Shown: positions 62,601 to 64,000 of the stretch, piece after piece
Layout of the letters: each line of letters opens with the position of its first letter
Position numbering within the stretch: the first letter of the stretch is position 1
Assembly: GCA_000231825.2 (NCBI GenBank)
Contig: JH720310.1
Location: 904,641 to 968,640, forward strand
Reading direction: 5' to 3'
DNA: 64,000 nucleotides
Source: Tetrahymena elliotti 4EA
Lineage: Eukaryota; Ciliophora; Oligohymenophorea; Hymenostomatida; Tetrahymenidae
Program-made: the position numbers and the translations under genes
The notes under the pieces: generated by a model
What the model was told of the DNA's origin: nothing
What the model saw: only the letters and a program-made list of their open reading frames with translations
Database searches by the model: none

Positions 62601-64000
62601 TCAATGCATAAAACTTTATTTTAAACATTTTAATATTCTTAAGTCTATCTTATCTTAGTTTTCATTGATTTGTGATCTTTTTAAAAATTTTTCCACTTAA
62701 TATTATTACAATTTTTCTGATTGCAAAATAGCATATTACTTCTCATAATAACTTAACTTAACTTCTCATTTTTTTTATTAATAATAAATTAAGATATATT
62801 TTATAAAATATTTTACTTTTATTTGAATTTGCATCAATATTTTAAAATCCTTATTCTAAAATACTTGGAGAAAATCCAATAAGCTTTAATGCAGCTAACT
62901 AATCTTTTCTTAAAAGTAATAAAACTGCTTTTTTTAAGAATATCATGTCATTTATGAAATTTAAAATATCTAAGTCTTAGTTTATATGGTTTTATATTTT
63001 TGCTTAGTGAATTTTACTCAACTCTTAAACTCCTTCAGATTTTTTTTGCCTTTTCTTGCAGAATCTTTTTTAATAATAAATTAAATAAACTATTTTTAAT
63101 TTAAAAAAAATAAAACCTAAATCTAAATATTTCATTTTTTAATTTAGCTGAAAGTCTTTTATCTTGAATTGTTTTTAATTATTTTAAGCACTCACTAATA
63201 TGTTCTTTATTTTTATTACTTTCATTTTTTATCTCATTATTTTTATTACTTTCATCATCATCCTTTTTTGATTTTTTAAGATTATCGATGAAAAATCGAC
63301 TGAGACAGACATCTTTTTATTAGATTTTTTTCATTGAACTTTCATTTTAGATTTAAAAAAAGGAATCTGAAATCATACTCAAAGTTAACTTTTCACTCAA
63401 ATTAGATTTTTAAATTAATGAATCATTCTTACTGTTTTAAGATTCTTTTTCATTCTATATTTTATCTTTTGATTTAAATATATCATATTAATCATTTATT
63501 AAAATATTTTGATTTTATTAATTTTATTCTTACTCACTATTTGATATTTTATCCTTTTCTTATTTTTATTTTATGCCTTTTTGAAATGAGGGTTTATAAT
63601 TAAATTACGGAATAGATTTTGATTCATTAATTTCATCATCATTTTGAATTTCTATCTCTTCTTATTCTTATATTTTAGTTTTTTTGTCTTCAATTTACTC
63701 TGTAAAGTTTTCTTATTTTTTCATAGGTGATTCTTTTAGCTACTGCTTACAATTTTATTCAAAAAATTTTTGTGAGCATGGACTACCTTAAAAGCTTTTT
63801 TCGTACTACTTTCTAAAAATCCCTTGCATTAATAAGTAATTTGTTTGGTAAAAGTTTTATAAGAAGATCATAAAAAAGTCTTTTTTGATAGAATAATTTG
63901 AAACAGCTCTACCAAATATTCCTAATAGCATTAGAAGAGTAAAAATACTATTTACTTGAGCAAAAATTTATGGAAGAGTTGGAAATTCAATTTGAATTAG
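62601..64000 (-). CDS. Two-helix membrane protein, copy 2 (5' part beyond window)
   Basis: Runs off the window edge, so only the C-terminal half is seen: TM2 (VNSIFTLLMLLGIFGRAV, identical to copy 1), the cytosolic Gln/Lys-rich tail and the conserved end, with TGA 62603-62601 after LKCLKQSFMH-like residues. It aligns with copy 1 in order throughout, including introns at about 63115-63075 and near 62790. Differences are substitutions plus small indels, e.g. shorter acidic stretches around 63240. No internal TGA breaks the frame outside presumed introns, so it may be functional. Confidence 0.75.

Overview
This window looks like macronuclear DNA from a ciliate of the Tetrahymena type. It is very AT-rich. 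TAA and TAG occur in frame at glutamine positions in every recognisable gene and only TGA ends genes (ciliate code). Introns are short and AT-rich, mostly starting GTAA and ending TAG or AAG. Gene starts sit in A-rich leaders. A standard-code ORF caller breaks almost every gene here, so the models below were read by eye with TGA as the only stop. A run of 100 N at 52691-52790 shows that this is an assembled scaffold.

Layout. 1-12036: phosphonopyruvate decarboxylase (+, 1639-3023), an unrecognised four-exon gene (-, 4516-5692) and a large LRR plus helical-repeat protein (-, 6380-12036). 13081-16450: an LRR gene (+) built from 90-nt exons, one repeat per exon. 16951-18224: a tRNA cluster (one Leu-UAA, five Arg-UCU). 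18363-29024: a Gln/Asn-rich protein (-), a probable Hus1-type checkpoint clamp subunit (+), a signal-peptide single-pass membrane protein (-) and a short membrane protein with highly expressed codon usage (+) whose 3' end is duplicated downstream. 30010-30664: three tRNA-Lys(UUU) and one tRNA-Asn(GUU). 31034-32370: a long inverted repeat and a decayed tandem array of LRR exons. 35223-47377: a giant secretory-pathway protein (signal peptide, Cys-rich repeats, beta-helix repeats, multi-pass membrane end). 48240-49464: weak small genes. 50028-52314 and 62601-64000 (cut by the window end): two paralogous membrane proteins on the minus strand, sharing their downstream DNA. 53372-56368: a second LRR-exon gene. 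57474-59213: an intronless zinc-binding/coiled-coil protein. About 59690-62180: a tandem array of a roughly 300-bp unit that carries a conserved reading frame.

Functional reading. The housekeeping content is scattered: phosphonate (ciliatine) synthesis, the DNA damage clamp, a membrane protein that may be mitochondrial, and two pol III clusters. The rest consists of expanding ciliate families (LRR, Cys-rich membrane and two-TM membrane proteins), and repeated duplication is the theme of the window: of exons, of tRNA pairs, of a gene tail, of a whole gene segment and of a small-ORF cassette. The cassette array at 59.7-62.2 kb and the 90-nt exon architecture are the most unusual features. Where exon joins could not be settled this is stated.
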